IMG/VR virus record: IMGVR_UViG_3300044213_000107
Coordinates: 62,001 to 126,000 of that record
Origin: a virus
Direction: 5' to 3' (one strand)
Length of the DNA: 64,000 nt
Shown: one piece after another, positions 48,691-56,917 of the stretch
How the letters are laid out: each line of letters opens with the position of its first letter
Numbering within the stretch: position 1 is the stretch's first letter
Notes under the pieces: model-generated
Databases searched by the model: none
What the model was told of the DNA's origin: nothing
What the model saw: the letters and a program-made list of their open reading frames with translations, nothing else
Made by a program: the position numbers and the translations under genes

Positions 48691-49816
48691 GAATGTCCTT
48701 GTTAATTGGTATCGTATAATATATCAAAATTTTTTACAAAATTTAGATTGTCTGTCTATATATCCTGCTGAGTTTGATAAAGAGTTTCCTTACTATAAAT
48801 TTAATGGTCTTCCGGAATATTCTAAAACCATGACCAAATATAGAGCTTTGTTTTTTGATCAAGAGCCGATATATATAAACCTGATGACAAAAATGCTAGA
48901 TAATTTTAAATTTCATATAAAGCATAAATCATTATTATTTTTTAGCACAGAAATTAGTAAAGATAAAGACATTGTCGTTGAAAAATATAAAATGAACGAC
49001 GTGTATTATTTTTATCATGCAATTGCTGCGCAAGAAATGTATCTAGATGGATTTTACTTGAATCAAGATTTCAATTTAAATTTTGATAAAGTATTTATAT
49101 CATACAATAATTTAATTAATAATAATAGAGTCTATAGATCAGATTTTGTTGCTAGATTGTATGAAAAGAATCTAATTAACGAAGGATATTTAAGTTATAA
49201 CACCAATGGCAACAATTCTATTTTAGAAGATATTGGTTTTCCGTTATTGCCTACTTCAAGTAAAGAAATTATACTTAAAAATATAGACGACCTAAATAAA
49301 AAACTCATAATTGACCACGAAGTTGTTACAGGTGCTATGAGCAGTTCATCGGGATTAGAAAACAATCTACGTGCATTTGTTCATGTAGTAACAGAAACTA
49401 TTTTTTATGAACAAAAATTACATCTAACAGAAAAGATCTTTAAACCAATAGTTAGTAAGCAACCTTTTCTGCTATTAGCTGCACCGGGTAATCTAGAATA
49501 TCTAAAAGGGTACGGATTTAAAACATTCAGTGATTTTTGGGACGAAGGGTACGATAAAATCATCAATCCTGCAAAAAGGATCGAAGCGGTTGTTGCAATA
49601 CTTGAATCTCTTGCAGGTAAATCGCACTGCGAGTTAGTGGCAATGAAATCAGCGATGAGAGATATACTAGAACACAATCATTATCATTTTTATCATACAC
49701 TGAGGCCTATGGTAGTAACAGAACTTACTGACAATATGGCCAAAGGGTTAGCGTCTGCAGAAATACCATATAACACTAACGATTTACAACACCTTAATCA
49801 AATTCTTTGCTACTAA
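48689..49816 (+). CDS. Glycosyltransferase-like protein, paralogue of 43122 gene
   Basis: 375 residues from ATG 48689. C-terminal HLTEKIFKPIVSKQPFLLLAA then GNLEYLKGYGFKTFSDFWDE aligns with the plus-strand protein at 43122. Start codon shares two bases with the divergent dehydrogenase start (CATG), and no ribosome site is visible; a later start is possible. Probably sugar transfer to an envelope component. Confidence 0.6.
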   Translation: MNVLVNWYRIIYQNFLQNLDCLSIYPAEFDKEFPYYKFNGLPEYSKTMTKYRALFFDQEPIYINLMTKMLDNFKFHIKHKSLLFFSTEISKDKDIVVEKYKMNDVYYFYHAIAAQEMYLDGFYLNQDFNLNFDKVFISYNNLINNNRVYRSDFVARLYEKNLINEGYLSYNTNGNNSILEDIGFPLLPTSSKEIILKNIDDLNKKLIIDHEVVTGAMSSSSGLENNLRAFVHVVTETIFYEQKLHLTEKIFKPIVSKQPFLLLAAPGNLEYLKGYGFKTFSDFWDEGYDKIINPAKRIEAVVAILESLAGKSHCELVAMKSAMRDILEHNHYHFYHTLRPMVVTELTDNMAKGLASAEIPYNTNDLQHLNQILCY

Positions 49817-49819
49817 ATA
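49814..49819 (+). promoter_or_regulatory. Plus-strand late element phased to a leaderless start
   Basis: TAAATA plus four bases then ATG 49824. The same spacing is seen on both strands. Confidence 0.65.
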
Positions 49820-49823
49820 CTAG

Positions 49824-50744
49824 ATGAAAATTAGTGATGTATTGAATGATGATATTTCTCGCCGTGGTTTTTTGCGTGGACTAGCAGGAGCTGCCGCAGT
49901 AGGTGCAACCGGGGCTCATGCTACTGCAAAATCTATTGTGTATCAAGTAGTAGAACCCGGTGACACTGTTTATTCAATTGCACAGCAAAATGGCATGCGG
50001 CCCGAAGATTTATTTCGGTTAAACAATCTAAACAAGAACTCTAAATTGATTCCCGGACAAAAAATACGTGTGCCGGATACATCAAAAATGATTCCTGATC
50101 CTGCGGTACAAATTCCCACTGATGAATTAGGAAACTTTATTTCTAGCATTGATCAACACAAAGTTGATCAAATAATGCATAGATATGTTACAGCCAAAGA
50201 AAAAGAATCGATCATCCCACCTCCCGCAGACTCACACAAAAAATCAACTGCTAAATCTCACGAATACAAGCCAGTGACAAACAGTCCGTTTGAGTTGGTG
50301 TTGCGCAATGTTGCCATGCGTGCAGGAATTATTAAATCAGAATTGGCTGCATTTATGGGGCAATGTGCACACGAATCAGCAAAATTTACCACAGTAAAAG
50401 AACTAGACAGTGGCAGTAAATATGAAGGTCGTCGTGACATAGGAAACATTTATCCCGGGGATGGACAAAAATACAAAGGTCGTGGATTTATACAAATTAC
50501 CGGCAGATATAATTATACAGAAGCGTCCAAGGATCTGGGAATAGATCTAGTCAATCATCCCGAGCTAGCCGAAAGACCTGATGTAGCAGCTCGTGTGAGT
50601 ATTTGGTTCTGGCAAAAATTTGTTCAACCAAAGATTAAAAATTGGGCCGATAATCGTGCAGTTACTCGTGTAATCAATCCAGGATTACGTGGTGAAAAAA
50701 ATCGAGAAAAATATACTCAAAGTTTTAAAACAGCCGGGCTATAA
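49824..50744 (+). CDS. Tat-signal LysM plus GH19-type lysin
   Basis: 306 residues. Twin-arginine signal ISRRGFLRGLAGAAA (RR 13-14) followed by AHATA cleavage region. LysM domain about 38-86 (VVEPGDTVYSIAQQNGM; GQKIRVPD). C-terminal chitinase-class-I/GH19-like lysozyme (165-306): AFMGQCAHESAKF with the catalytic Glu, YKGRGFIQITGRYNY and DVAARVSIWFWQKF. It would cut peptidoglycan for lysis or entry. Export of a folded lysin by the Tat route is unusual; alternatively the signal anchors it until release. Confidence 0.85.
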   Translation: MKISDVLNDDISRRGFLRGLAGAAAVGATGAHATAKSIVYQVVEPGDTVYSIAQQNGMRPEDLFRLNNLNKNSKLIPGQKIRVPDTSKMIPDPAVQIPTDELGNFISSIDQHKVDQIMHRYVTAKEKESIIPPPADSHKKSTAKSHEYKPVTNSPFELVLRNVAMRAGIIKSELAAFMGQCAHESAKFTTVKELDSGSKYEGRRDIGNIYPGDGQKYKGRGFIQITGRYNYTEASKDLGIDLVNHPELAERPDVAARVSIWFWQKFVQPKIKNWADNRAVTRVINPGLRGEKNREKYTQSFKTAGL

Positions 50745-51121
50745 TTAAACAAAGTTTTTAAAACTTTACCTGCCGGTTCAAAATTTTCTTCCATGATATG
50801 TTCAGCAAGTCCATATGCTGTTGTGCCCATATCTTTATAATAAGTTTCGCTAGGCCATTTATTTCGACGCAATGGATAACTATGAATTAGTAAACATTCG
50901 TCGCCGACTGATAATAAATTTTCTTTTCTATTAGAATTAACCGCTAGCAATAGTTGCATAGCAACGGCTTCATTGCCAATATTGATCCGTTCAAAGTTTC
51001 GTGCCATTAGATGCACAACATAAGCCTCAACGTCGTGATCTAAAATAATATTGCTACGACTTTCACTTTCAATAACTAAATCGTAACAACTCTTTACATA
51101 TTCAAACCAGTGTTTGCTCAT
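50717..51121 (-). CDS. Hypothetical protein
   Basis: 134 residues, alpha/beta, no family recognised. Its 3' end overlaps the lysin tail to tail by 28 bases. Leaderless-phased late element. Confidence 0.6.
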   Translation of the reverse strand: MSKHWFEYVKSCYDLVIESESRSNIILDHDVEAYVVHLMARNFERINIGNEAVAMQLLLAVNSNRKENLLSVGDECLLIHSYPLRRNKWPSETYYKDMGTTAYGLAEHIMEENFEPAGKVLKTLFNYSPAVLKL

Positions 51122-51126
51122 GTAAA

Positions 51127-51132
51127 TATTTA
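51127..51132 (-). promoter_or_regulatory. Late promoter element phased to a leaderless start
   Basis: TAAATA plus five bases then ATG 51121. Confidence 0.65.
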
Positions 51133-51342
51133 TTATGCGTACGAATCTAAAGAGTTATGATAACTCATTGGCAAATGATTTGCAACGTGTGCAAGCATAC
51201 CGTTGTCTGCGTACACTTTTACTGTATGTGAACGATTTTTAGCAGCATATTTCAATGCTAAATCTAAGCTGGCAAAAAAATATTCTTCTGTTGTTAATAC
51301 TCCGCCTAACCAACTATGTGTAACTACCTTATGTTTACTCAT
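51133..51342 (-). CDS. Hypothetical small protein
   Basis: 69 residues (KVVTHSWLGGVLTTEEYFFAS). No motif. AGGGGA ribosome site and a late element 15-20 bases upstream. Confidence 0.55.
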   Translation of the reverse strand: MSKHKVVTHSWLGGVLTTEEYFFASLDLALKYAAKNRSHTVKVYADNGMLAHVANHLPMSYHNSLDSYA

Positions 51343-51343
51343 T

Positions 51344-52402
51344 TTATTCCCCTGAAAAATATTTATGCCATACTTTTTTTGTTTTATTTGTATAAGAGTT
51401 TAATGAGTTTCGATTCGTCCAAACATTAAGTCTAGGCCAATTATATGTTGTATGTAATTTTTTAGTGATATCATTACTATCAACTGGGTCAGCAGAAAAT
51501 GTTTCAACACTCCATGGTATTTCGTTACTACCAACAATGGGAACTCCTTGGCTCAACAGATCTGCGGTTACAATATTAAATGTTTCACTAAAACTTACCT
51601 GTAGTCCAATATCCATTTCAGCACACAATTCTAAAAACTGTTCTCTTGGTCGCCATTGATGATTTATTAATTCGTGACCTGTTGTGTATAACTGTTCAAA
51701 CATTCCGCGAAGATTATGTAATACCGGGCCTCCTTGCATTTCTATACGCCCAGTGTTAATGTGAAAACGTAATTTCTTGCCAATTTGTTCAGCAAAATTT
51801 ATGGCCGCATGTGCCTGTAACAGATGATTTTTCAATGGACGTACTGCGCCAAAACATCCAATATCAATAGTGTCTTTATTTTTATCTATTCTTTTTGCAG
51901 ATTGATATTCTTGTGGATAAAAGTTCGGCAAGTAAATTACTCGTTGTTCTGTAGTCAATAAGTCCCACCGATTTTTTATTTGCAAATAACTGCGAGTTTC
52001 TTCTAACATACGAGGTGCATTAACACCAATAATGATATTTTCAAAATTACTGTATTCACCAATCCAATTCATGGCCATGCCTTCGCCGGCCATAAACGGC
52101 ATTTCGCTGTGTAATCGAATGATCCATTTTACCGTTGGGTGTAATTTTTGTAGAATTAAAAACTTTTCTGGTACTACCCATAATGCTTCAATAATAACAT
52201 GAGTTGGTTGATGTTTTGTTACCAATCTATCTATGCAGTTATTATCAATGGCAACTTCAAGAACTGAGTCTATACCTATGTCTCGTAACATTTGATCAAC
52301 GAAACTTGCACTATTATAAAGTCCTGTGCTTAATCCAACATGACTGTGTAATACTGCATGATAATCTTCTCGACGTTTTAATATAAACAATACCTTTGAC
52401 AT
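51344..52402 (-). CDS. Glycosyltransferase, GT4-like
   Basis: 352 residues, two Rossmann-like halves. C-terminal MDIGLQVSFSETFNIVTADLLSQGVPIVGSNEIPW holds the E-F-N-(x)-ADLLSQG-P block equivalent to the EX7E region of GT4 enzymes; IGCFGAVRPLKNHLLQ binds nucleotide. Transfers a sugar from a nucleotide-sugar donor. Confidence 0.75.
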   Translation of the reverse strand: MSKVLFILKRREDYHAVLHSHVGLSTGLYNSASFVDQMLRDIGIDSVLEVAIDNNCIDRLVTKHQPTHVIIEALWVVPEKFLILQKLHPTVKWIIRLHSEMPFMAGEGMAMNWIGEYSNFENIIIGVNAPRMLEETRSYLQIKNRWDLLTTEQRVIYLPNFYPQEYQSAKRIDKNKDTIDIGCFGAVRPLKNHLLQAHAAINFAEQIGKKLRFHINTGRIEMQGGPVLHNLRGMFEQLYTTGHELINHQWRPREQFLELCAEMDIGLQVSFSETFNIVTADLLSQGVPIVGSNEIPWSVETFSADPVDSNDITKKLHTTYNWPRLNVWTNRNSLNSYTNKTKKVWHKYFSGE

Positions 52403-52468
52403 AACTATCCTAATTCAATATGTATTTAAGAGAATATCTGTTACAAATTTATTAATTTATGTAAAGAT

Positions 52469-53194
52469 TTATTGCATATTAGCAATGATAAATTCTGCTT
52501 CGGGAATTCTAGTATGACCGTTTTGACTACCGAGTACCACAACCCGGCGAATACCACGGTCAGTTTTTACAGTTAGTATAATACAACCACCAGCGGCATG
52601 TGTGGTTCCGGTTTTGCTTACAATAAATTCGTAGGTTTTTCCAATTAATGGATTTGTATTTTTGAATATTAAATATTTTTTTCGAAGCTGTATTTCTACT
52701 TTTGTTTGTTTTGCCGCACTAACTATTAACGGATATTGTTCTGCTTGATTTAATAACTTCAGTAAGTCGTTTGCTGTACTTGTATTTTCTGCGTTTAACC
52801 CAGATGCGTCGGCATAGGTAGTATTGTTCATGCCAAATTCACGAGCATACATATTCATGTCTGCAACACACCCTGCATAACTTCGTGTATAGTTTTTACA
52901 TAACATATCAGCGGCATGATTGTCACTGTGCACAAGAGTTAGGTAAATTAACTCCTGCCGTGTTAAACGTAGTTGTCGATTGTATTGAAATGTTTGATCT
53001 AGTGGTTGATTTGCTCGTAATACTGCAATAACTGTCATTACCTTTGTAACACTAGCAATTGACAATACTTCATCTCTGTTTTTACCATCCAATATTACGT
53101 TGTCTTGATCAGCAATCAGCCAAGACTTGGCAGTTAGATCTTTGGCCGACACTGCGCAACTTAGAAAAAATAACAAATATATTAGGTACCGCAT
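52469..53194 (-). CDS. D-alanyl-D-alanine carboxypeptidase/endopeptidase, peptidase S11
   Basis: 241 residues. Signal peptide MRYLIYLLFFLSCAVSA. Motifs in order: SIASVTKVM (SxxK, Ser48/Lys51), VHSDNHAAD (SxN) and VSKTGTTHAAGG (KTG). Periplasmic; trims peptidoglycan crosslinks or stems. Lacks the C-terminal PBP5 domain, like PbpG. Perfectly placed promoter for a leaderless mRNA. Could resist superinfection or help lysis. Confidence 0.88.
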   Translation of the reverse strand: MRYLIYLLFFLSCAVSAKDLTAKSWLIADQDNVILDGKNRDEVLSIASVTKVMTVIAVLRANQPLDQTFQYNRQLRLTRQELIYLTLVHSDNHAADMLCKNYTRSYAGCVADMNMYAREFGMNNTTYADASGLNAENTSTANDLLKLLNQAEQYPLIVSAAKQTKVEIQLRKKYLIFKNTNPLIGKTYEFIVSKTGTTHAAGGCIILTVKTDRGIRRVVVLGSQNGHTRIPEAEFIIANMQ

Positions 53195-53200
53195 GTGCGT

Positions 53201-53229
53201 ATTATAACAGATTACTTTGTACTTATCAA
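53201..53229 (-). promoter_or_regulatory. Sigma-70 promoter phased to a leaderless start
   Basis: TTGATA 53224-53229, N17, TATAAT 53201-53206, six bases, ATG 53194. Confidence 0.75.
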
Positions 53230-54222
53230 GTTATTTTCAAAGATTTCCCAGGCTCTTTGCCAAGTCCAACGTTGACTGCCTGCATGTACCTGTGTTCGGT
53301 CCATTTCTAGACATTTCTCAACTGCCACAGACAAACTCTCACAATCTGGATCTACCATGAATCCGGTTACGCCTTGGTCAACCACATCTGCTGGACCTTG
53401 GCATCGGTAGGCTGCCACCGGAGTACCGCAGGCCATGGCTTCAATCATCACAATACCAAATGTCTCCCATCGACTGGGAAATACAAATACTTCGGCATTG
53501 GCATAGTACTCAGCCAACTCTATGCCGGTTTTGAATCCAGTGAAATGCACTTCAGGATATCGTTTTTTGTAGGTTTCCAACATGGGCCCGTCGCCTACCA
53601 TGATTTTGAGATATCCTGGATAGTCCAACTGAAAAAAATCTTCCAGATTCTTTTCCTTGCTTACTCTGCTAACACACAACAGATATTTTCCTGGAAGATT
53701 TTTTCTAAGCTCAGGATCAAATATAGTTCGATCAACACCGCGAGTCCAGGGTATGATTTCACCATCAAAGCCGTGTGCACGCAGTTCTTTGACCATGCTG
53801 TCTGTGGTGGTCAAGACCTTGCCCGAGTGCTTGTGGAACCAGCGCACAAAACGCCAGGTGATCCATTCAGGAACGCCCAAGATCTTTTTCAACCCTTCAG
53901 GAAACTTAGTATGATAAGCGGTATTGTGCCTAACACCAACCAGTGATAGATATGCTCGAGCCCACAGACCCAAAGGACCTTCTGTTTGGATGTGTATATA
54001 ATCCGGAGCAATCTCCTCGATCTTCTCCCCAATATTGCTAGGCCAGGCCAATTTGACTTCGTTGTAGCCAGGGCAATCAATATAGCTGAAGCACCCGGGG
54101 TGCAGATTATGAACAATATAACCATCCCGTAACGCAAGCGCCTCAATATTTTTGTAAGTAGTAACGACACCATTTATTTGGTCAGGAAGATTATCCCCGA
54201 TCATTAGTATTTTCTTTGACAA
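53212..54222 (-). CDS. Glycosyltransferase, MgtA/Agt-like (GT4)
   Basis: 336 residues. N-terminal MIGDNLPDQINGVVTTYKN and APDYIHIQTEGPLGLWA, then VSRVSKEKNLEDFF and the EX7E motif in RWETFGIVMIEAMACGTP. This is the type that pairs with PlcP-like enzymes to make glycolipids from diacylglycerol. TTG start at 54222 inside the end of the homing endonuclease gene. A short older-looking copy of its first codons survives upstream of that endonuclease. Confidence 0.85.
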   Translation of the reverse strand: MSKKILMIGDNLPDQINGVVTTYKNIEALALRDGYIVHNLHPGCFSYIDCPGYNEVKLAWPSNIGEKIEEIAPDYIHIQTEGPLGLWARAYLSLVGVRHNTAYHTKFPEGLKKILGVPEWITWRFVRWFHKHSGKVLTTTDSMVKELRAHGFDGEIIPWTRGVDRTIFDPELRKNLPGKYLLCVSRVSKEKNLEDFFQLDYPGYLKIMVGDGPMLETYKKRYPEVHFTGFKTGIELAEYYANAEVFVFPSRWETFGIVMIEAMACGTPVAAYRCQGPADVVDQGVTGFMVDPDCESLSVAVEKCLEMDRTQVHAGSQRWTWQRAWEIFENNLISTK

Positions 54223-54832
54223 CTTTCCATCCTTTATGAATCATGACATCTCCTTTAACTAAATGCCGAACTGCTTTTGGTCTCAAATTATATTTTGTAG
54301 CAAATTCTAATTTAGATCCAGAGAATCTATTACCGTCTTTATGTTCAAACACATGAGAGGTTGGGTCATAATTGGGATTATTCATTCCGCTTTGATTTGG
54401 TCGATTATTTCTAAACTCTGAGTCTTGCCATAATTTCAATGAATTTTCTCTTTGTTTCTGTTTGTATTTCAATGAACTATATGTTGTTTTTCTTGCTTCT
54501 CGAATCTTATCCTTATATCCCGGTTGTAACCATAATTCCTTCATCCATTCCGTTGTATTACCATTACCTTCTTCGGGTTTAAGATTAGCCCACTCTCTTG
54601 AATTTACAATATTCCATAAATCACTATAATGTTTACCCCAATAAATCATTTCATCTCTACTTACACATTCTTTAATAACTTCAGTTGTTACATCATATCC
54701 GTGAACTTTGAGATGTTTTTTCCAATATTTGCCAGACCCAGGGTACTTGTTATAATCTTGTCTTGTAGTCTGACAGAGATATTTTAATCCTGTTTTATTG
54801 TGTGTTTTAACCAGCAGATAAATTGTTTTCAT
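54191..54832 (-). CDS. Homing endonuclease (GIY-YIG/NUMOD-like)
   Basis: 213 residues. N-terminus YLLVKTHNKTGLKYLCQTTR then KYPGSGKYWKKHLKVHGYDV is the form seen in phage GIY-YIG-type homing enzymes. C-terminal repeats (SGSKLEFATKYNLRPKAVRHL) are DNA-binding modules of NUMOD type. A mobile element inserted between the small membrane gene and the glycosyltransferase. Late element five bases upstream of the ATG. Confidence 0.75.
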   Translation of the reverse strand: MKTIYLLVKTHNKTGLKYLCQTTRQDYNKYPGSGKYWKKHLKVHGYDVTTEVIKECVSRDEMIYWGKHYSDLWNIVNSREWANLKPEEGNGNTTEWMKELWLQPGYKDKIREARKTTYSSLKYKQKQRENSLKLWQDSEFRNNRPNQSGMNNPNYDPTSHVFEHKDGNRFSGSKLEFATKYNLRPKAVRHLVKGDVMIHKGWKVVKENTNDRG

Positions 54833-54837
54833 ATCTT

Positions 54838-54843
54838 TATTTA
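54838..54843 (-). promoter_or_regulatory. Late promoter element phased to a leaderless start
   Basis: TAAATA plus five bases then ATG 54832 of the homing endonuclease. Confidence 0.6.
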
Positions 54844-54858
54844 TGCTAGACCGGACTC

Positions 54859-54915
54859 TCAGTGGCTAATACATGGCTCCGGCAGATTATCTGTGATGAT
54901 TAGAATTGTTTTCAT
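54859..54915 (-). pseudogene. Remnant of the glycosyltransferase 5' end
   Basis: 18 codons, MKTILIITDNLPEPCISH then stop. MKTILIITDNLPEP matches MSKKILMIGDNLPDQ at the start of the intact glycosyltransferase, and codons also match (GAT AAT CT. CC. GA.). It looks like the original start of that gene, cut off by arrival of the homing endonuclease. Confidence 0.65.
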
Positions 54916-54991
54916 TGATTGTTTCTTTCAGTGTCAATAGTAGAGTTAGTCCCACCCATAGTACGTACATGATAACTATAAAGTATTTCAT
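54887..54991 (-). CDS. Tiny single-span membrane peptide
   Basis: 34 residues (MKYFIVIMYVLWVGLTLLLT...). ATG overlaps the ATP-grasp stop (ATGA); its 3' half overlaps the glycosyltransferase remnant in another frame. Confidence 0.5.
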   Translation of the reverse strand: MKYFIVIMYVLWVGLTLLLTLKETINENNSNHHR

Positions 54992-55875
54992 TCGTTCATC
55001 CTAAATCTTATGTATTCTGTTAATTTGTCAGCTACATCAATTTCGCAATATTTTTCAAATCCACCAAAACCTGGATTACTATTTGCTTCACAAACAACAA
55101 AACCATTTTCTCCAAATAGTAAATCAACTCCAGCAATGTTTAATCCTAGTACTCGTGCAGTTTCAATGGCCAGGTACTCAATTTCTGGTGTGACTTCAAA
55201 ATTAGCACCTGTACCACCTCCGGTAATATTTGCACGAAAATCACCTTCAGGAGCTGTACGCTTCATGGCACCCAATACCCGCCCGCCAATTACAAACACA
55301 CGCAGATCTTCTCCTGGCCTAGCACTCATATACTCCTGTACAATCATTGTTTTTTTAGCGCCAAGCGTATCAATAAATTCCATTAATTTTTTATAATCTC
55401 TTTTACGTTCGCATAGATATACGCCTTCGCCGTAGCTGCCGGTGACCAATTTTACCACACAAGGAAATCCTATGTGTTGTTCAACTAGGCCGTCATCAAT
55501 AGGATAGCGTACCATCATGGTCTTGGGAATCGGTATGTTACTTGCGGCCAACCGTTGTCCTGTTCTTAATTTGTCACGAACTATATTAATGCTTACACTC
55601 GGATTAACGCACGGAACGCCCATTTGCTCAAATTGTCTAATAATTGCTAACTGAAATGGTAAAATACCAGCACCCAATCTTACTAAAACTAGATTTGGTG
55701 TTGGTAAGTCTTGCCCTTTGTATTTTACAGATTCTTGAAGATTTTTGCTGACTACAATGTCAAAGTCGTCAGGATGTGCAACTGTTGTGGTTATTCCTTT
55801 GCTGGAAAAACTATCTACTAGCCTGCTGGTTTCGTATTCATTACGTTCTTGTTTTGATATTATCAATACTGTCAT
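54988..55875 (-). CDS. ATP-grasp ligase, RimK family
   Basis: 295 residues. PIPKTMMVRYP, FPCVVKLVTGSYGEGVYLCE (ATP-binding loop), MIVQEYMS, DLRVFVIGGRVLGAMKR and FVVCEANSNPGFGGFE (Mg site) fit RimK, which adds glutamate to ribosomal protein S6, or related peptide ligases. With bS21 and IF-1 in the phage, ribosome modification is conceivable; with the amidoligase, peptide synthesis is another idea. Overlaps the PlcP-like gene by 35 bases. Confidence 0.85.
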   Translation of the reverse strand: MTVLIISKQERNEYETSRLVDSFSSKGITTTVAHPDDFDIVVSKNLQESVKYKGQDLPTPNLVLVRLGAGILPFQLAIIRQFEQMGVPCVNPSVSINIVRDKLRTGQRLAASNIPIPKTMMVRYPIDDGLVEQHIGFPCVVKLVTGSYGEGVYLCERKRDYKKLMEFIDTLGAKKTMIVQEYMSARPGEDLRVFVIGGRVLGAMKRTAPEGDFRANITGGGTGANFEVTPEIEYLAIETARVLGLNIAGVDLLFGENGFVVCEANSNPGFGGFEKYCEIDVADKLTEYIRFRMNE

Positions 55876-56620
55876 TTGATTGTGTCCATGTTACTATTTC
55901 CCAGGTGCCGTTATGATGTTCAACCAAAGCAGTACACGACTCGACCCAGTCACCATCGTTCATATAAGTTATATCATCTATGTATTTAATCTCAGCATGA
56001 TGTATGTGTCCGCAGATAACACCGTCATATCCACGCTTTTTACAATAATTTGCAATTGTAACTTCAAATTTAAACATAAAGTCTATGGCTTTTTTGACTC
56101 TGTGTTTAAGGTATTTGCTAAGGCTCCAGTAACCGAACCCCAAACGATGGCGGATCCAATTAAATCTGCTATTGACACCAAGAATGAAATCATATGCTTT
56201 ATCTCCAAGAAAACTCAACCACGGTGCCAATCTTGTAATACCATCAAACATATCTCCGTGCACCACAAGATAATGTCGGCGATCCACCCCAATGTGTTCT
56301 GTTTGATTGCATATCTCTACACTGCCAAACGTGGCGGCATAAGGCATCATTGGTCGTAAAAATTCATCGTGATTACCAGCTATGTAAACAACTCGTGTAC
56401 CACGTTTGGCATGACCCAATATACGGCGAATCACATTAGTATGGCTTTGCTTCCATCGAAGTTTGTTTTGTTGTATCTTCCAAGCATCAATTATATCTCC
56501 TACTAGATATAAAGTTTCGCAAGTATTGTGTTTAAGAAAATTGTTTAATTGCTCGGCCTTACAATCTTTTGTGCCAAGATGTACATCACTGACAAAGATA
56601 CTACGATAGGTTTTTTGCAT
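55841..56620 (-). CDS. PlcP-like metallophosphoesterase (LpxH superfamily)
   Basis: 259 residues. Metal motifs: SDVHLG (11-16), GDIIDAW (41), GNHDE (82-86), HGD (121-123) and GHIHH (204-208). YWSLSKYLKHRVKKAI and GDWVESCTALVE are typical of the PlcP group often annotated UDP-2,3-diacylglucosamine hydrolase. PlcP is a phospholipase C that removes head groups from phospholipids under phosphate stress, giving diacylglycerol for the Agt glycosyltransferase. The MgtA/Agt-like gene lies two genes downstream here. LpxH-like activity on lipid A precursors remains an alternative. Confidence 0.78.
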   Translation of the reverse strand: MQKTYRSIFVSDVHLGTKDCKAEQLNNFLKHNTCETLYLVGDIIDAWKIQQNKLRWKQSHTNVIRRILGHAKRGTRVVYIAGNHDEFLRPMMPYAATFGSVEICNQTEHIGVDRRHYLVVHGDMFDGITRLAPWLSFLGDKAYDFILGVNSRFNWIRHRLGFGYWSLSKYLKHRVKKAIDFMFKFEVTIANYCKKRGYDGVICGHIHHAEIKYIDDITYMNDGDWVESCTALVEHHNGTWEIVTWTQSNDSIDNIKTRT

Positions 56621-56625
56621 ACTAG

Positions 56626-56631
56626 TATTTA
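56626..56631 (-). promoter_or_regulatory. Late promoter element phased to a leaderless start
   Basis: TAAATA plus five bases then ATG 56620. Confidence 0.65.
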
Positions 56632-56668
56632 CGCAAAAACTTTTGGAGAAATATTACAAGTATATTAC

Positions 56669-56896
56669 CTATCGTTTGGTAGGATGAAAACTGTTGACTT
56701 CTCGCTGACCGTCTCGAACTTTTTTGGTGCAACTTATTCGTAAATCTAAATTGGTAATACGATCGCAATCACCGACATTTAAGGTCGCTATTGCCATACA
56801 TTGTATTTTTTCATTGCCGCGTAATCTTGCACAATCATTAATATCAATTGCGTGAGAAAATACAGGAATTAGTAAAATTACGAGCATGTAATACAT
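56669..56896 (-). CDS. Small secreted Cys-containing protein
   Basis: 75 residues. Signal peptide MYYMLVILLIPVFSHA, then four Cys (INDCARLRGNEKIQCMAIA; GDCDRI; ISCTKKV) in a helical layout, likely two disulfides in the periplasm. No family recognised. Confidence 0.6.
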   Translation of the reverse strand: MYYMLVILLIPVFSHAIDINDCARLRGNEKIQCMAIATLNVGDCDRITNLDLRISCTKKVRDGQREVNSFHPTKR

Positions 56897-56900
56897 AATG

Positions 56901-56906
56901 TATTTA
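56901..56906 (-). promoter_or_regulatory. Late promoter element phased to a (near-)leaderless start
   Basis: TAAATA plus four bases then ATG 56896. Confidence 0.55.
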
Positions 56907-56917
56907 CTTGAGACGTA

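Noticed and set aside
48716-48721. TATAAT on the plus strand near the 48689 gene start
   Set aside because: It lies inside the likely coding region, has no fitting -35 box, and no start codon follows at the leaderless distance.
53374-53946. Plus-strand frame of 190 codons opposite the MgtA/Agt-like gene
   Set aside because: The opposite strand encodes a clear glycosyltransferase; no ribosome site for this frame.
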